A model generated the notes under the pieces. That model was not told where the DNA came from. It searched no databases and saw nothing but the letters and a program-made list of their open reading frames with translations. From assembly GCA_016763565.1 (NCBI GenBank), contig JAESTO010000077.1:1-7522 (forward strand): 7,522 nucleotides of DNA, in the 5' to 3' direction. Both the position numbers and the translations under genes were made by a program. This DNA comes from Gammaproteobacteria bacterium (GTDB lineage: Bacteria > Pseudomonadota > Gammaproteobacteria > JABDGN01). The stretch's first letter is position 1. Every line of letters starts with the position of its first letter. Shown here one piece after another: positions 6,079-7,522 of the stretch.

Positions 6079-6807
6079 ATGACCAACCTCACTGGTGAAT
6101 TTCTTGGCACATTAGTTCTCGTCGTATTCGGCGGGGGCGTGGTCGCTAATGTGCTGCTAAAACAGTCTAAAGGCTACCATGCCGGTTGGCTAACCGTTGC
6201 TACCGGTTGGTTTATTGCCGTCACTATGGGGGTATTTGTAGCTCAATCTGCAGGCGCACCTAATGCCGATATCAACCCCGCAATTAGCTTAGCAAAATAT
6301 TGCTTAGGCATAGCTTATAACTATCCACAATTACTCATTACCATCATCGCCCAAATCGCCGGTGGCTTCACTGGTGCAGTCATTGTCTGGCTCGCCTATT
6401 TACCCCATTGGCGAGTCACTGACGATCCCATCGATAAACTTAGCGTGTTTTGCACAGTACCTGCTATTCGTCACTACCCTAGTAATACGCTCACAGAGGT
6501 AATTGGCACCACCATGCTAGTCATAGGTGTCGGCGCTATTTTTGGCCACGCAACTAGCCATCATCCTGCTAGCGGCTTAGGACCTTACTTAATTGGTGTA
6601 CTAGTCTGGGGCATTGGCATATCATTAGGGGGGCCAACCGGTTATGCCATTAACCCCGCACGTGACTTAGGCCCACGCTTAGCCCACGCGCTGTTACCCA
6701 TTGCCGGTAAAGGTTCATCCGATTGGGCTTATGCCTGGGTGCCTATTGTCGGCCCCTTATTAGGTGCCCTACTGGGCGCTATTATTTGGCACACTATTTT
6801 TCACTAA
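6079..6807 (+). CDS. MIP-family channel, probable glycerol facilitator (aquaglyceroporin)
   Basis: The 242-residue inner-membrane protein has the MIP fold: six membrane segments and two half-helix loops with NPA motifs at 66-68 and 192-194. The second reads NPARDLGPR; an aspartate after the arginine is typical of glycerol facilitators, whereas water channels usually have serine there. Aligning by eye with E. coli GlpF, the selectivity-filter positions are W44, G180, Y189 and R195 (GlpF has W, G, F, R), which again favours small polyols over water alone. The first loop is odd: it reads ADINPAIS, with D64 where nearly all family members have histidine, and it has two extra residues before NPA. 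The substrate is inferred. An AGG lies 6 bases before the ATG. udk follows after 16 bases, probably on the same transcript. Confidence 0.9.
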   Translation: MTNLTGEFLGTLVLVVFGGGVVANVLLKQSKGYHAGWLTVATGWFIAVTMGVFVAQSAGAPNADINPAISLAKYCLGIAYNYPQLLITIIAQIAGGFTGAVIVWLAYLPHWRVTDDPIDKLSVFCTVPAIRHYPSNTLTEVIGTTMLVIGVGAIFGHATSHHPASGLGPYLIGVLVWGIGISLGGPTGYAINPARDLGPRLAHALLPIAGKGSSDWAYAWVPIVGPLLGALLGAIIWHTIFH

Positions 6808-6823
6808 TAATGAGGAAATATAA

Positions 6824-7459
6824 ATGATTAAAACCATGAAACATAATATGCTTTTTATTGCTATTGCTGGCCCTTCCGCTTCAGGAAAAAGTCTATTAGC
6901 AAGCACTATCGTCGAAGAGTTAGGCTCCAACCAAGTCATTATTATTTCTGAAGATTCCTATTATAGAGATCGTAATAATTTATCATTTGAGCAACGAGAA
7001 AAAATCAACTATGATCACCCTGACGCTTTTGATCGCGAATTGATGTATGAACAACTCTCACAATTACAAAATGGTAAAACAGTTCACGTACCCGTTTATG
7101 ATTATGTACAACATACCCGCTCGAATCAAACCCGCACCATCGGTCAACATCGCATCATTGTCTTAGAGGGTATTTTGCTGCTCGACGATGCTAAATTACG
7201 TGAGTTAGTCGACATCAATATTTTTATGGATACCCCCCTCGACACCTGCTTAATTCGTCGCTTACGCCGTGATGTTAAAGAACGTGATCGTACCTTGGAC
7301 TCAGTGCTAGGACAATATGAAACTACGGTCCGTCCGATGTATTATCAATTCATTGAACCATCGAAACGTTATGCTGATATTATCGTGCCTCATGGTGGAA
7401 AAAACCGTATTGCTATTGAGGTGATTAAAGCACAAATGAGAGAGTTATTAGAAAATTAA
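6824..7459 (+). CDS. udk: Uridine kinase (uridine/cytidine kinase)
   Basis: Udk phosphorylates uridine and cytidine to UMP and CMP in the cytoplasmic pyrimidine salvage pathway, using a nucleoside triphosphate as donor. The 211-residue protein matches E. coli Udk (213) along nearly its whole length. Walker A is GPSASGKS at 16-23. SEDSYY at 42-47 holds the acidic residue expected near the phosphate acceptor, NYDHPDAFD is at 62-70, PVYDYVQHTR at 90-99 fits the nucleoside-binding segment, and VLEGILLL is at 113-120. The arginine-rich lid RRLRRDVKERDR is at 145-156, and FIEPSKRYADIIVPHGGKNR at 176-195 is highly typical. GAGG lies 8 bases before the ATG at 6824, supporting this start over internal ATGs at codons 5 and 9. 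It is probably co-transcribed with the upstream channel, though no functional link is obvious. Confidence 0.96.
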   Translation: MIKTMKHNMLFIAIAGPSASGKSLLASTIVEELGSNQVIIISEDSYYRDRNNLSFEQREKINYDHPDAFDRELMYEQLSQLQNGKTVHVPVYDYVQHTRSNQTRTIGQHRIIVLEGILLLDDAKLRELVDINIFMDTPLDTCLIRRLRRDVKERDRTLDSVLGQYETTVRPMYYQFIEPSKRYADIIVPHGGKNRIAIEVIKAQMRELLEN

Positions 7460-7460
7460 C

Positions 7461-7490
7461 TTTAAAAAATGGATAAACCCATTTTTTAAA
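7461..7490. terminator. A/T-rich hairpin after udk, possible bidirectional terminator
   Basis: TTTAAAAAATGG (7461-7472) and CCATTTTTTAAA (7479-7490) pair perfectly over 12 bp around a 6-base loop, starting one base after the udk stop. An A-tract before the core and a T-tract after it, on either strand, suit a terminator acting in both directions. The stem has only two G-C pairs, so it is a weak example of the intrinsic type. Confidence 0.6.
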
Positions 7491-7522
7491 TAGATGAGTA
7501 TAAAAGCAGCATCAGCAAAAAA

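Noticed and set aside
7494..7522. ATG at 7494 that could begin a gene running off the right edge
   Set aside because: Only nine codons are visible and no Shine-Dalgarno sequence precedes it, so it cannot be supported.
1..7522. CRISPR array, tRNA, rRNA, insertion sequence or defence system
   Set aside because: I saw no regularly spaced direct repeats, no tRNA-like cloverleaf, no rRNA stretch and no transposase-like protein in either strand. The genes are housekeeping, transport and adhesion functions.

Overview
The window looks like a slice of a moderately AT-rich gammaproteobacterial chromosome. The strongest taxonomic hints are the order ftsY-ftsE-ftsX, a uridine kinase that follows the E. 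coli Udk pattern almost end to end, and an EngB/YihA GTPase of the proteobacterial type. The inverse-autotransporter adhesin and an MFS carrier reminiscent of those in intracellular Legionellales suggest a host-associated lineage of that kind. That placement is inference from memory of protein families, not a search result.

Layout, left to right. (1) 1-669, minus: N-terminal 223 residues of an outer-membrane inverse autotransporter (intimin/invasin type), cut by the window edge. (2) 670-1153: a 484-bp divergent intergenic region with a candidate promoter and dyad for the adhesin, several further inverted repeats, and a promoter/operator for the gene on the right. (3) 1154-3384, plus: an ArsR/SmtB-type repressor rich in cysteine, an MFS carrier and the ribosome-assembly GTPase engB, packed as an apparent operon with overlapping or nearly touching ends. 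(4) 3374-5996, minus: ftsY-ftsE-ftsX with overlapping genes. The last base pairs of engB and ftsX overlap tail to tail. ftsE carries a one-base deletion near 4700 that splits an otherwise complete ABC ATPase. (5) 5997-6078: a compact divergent promoter region in which two extended -10 promoters share an 11-bp inverted repeat. (6) 6079-7459, plus: a MIP-family channel, probably a glycerol facilitator, and udk, 16 bp apart, followed by an A/T-rich hairpin that probably terminates transcription.

How the genes fit together. FtsY is the membrane receptor of the signal recognition particle. FtsE and FtsX form the ABC-type complex that activates septal peptidoglycan hydrolases, and the three are commonly co-transcribed. 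EngB assists 50S subunit assembly. Its coupling to an ArsR-MFS pair would put a housekeeping GTPase partly under a probably metal- or thiol-responsive promoter, unless it has another promoter that I did not find. The channel and udk form a small uptake/salvage unit.

I do not see an undescribed multi-gene system here. The most notable points are the ftsE frameshift, the interlocked divergent promoters at 6020-6054, the arsR promoter/operator that overlaps its own start codon, and the unusual aspartate in the first NPA loop of the channel.
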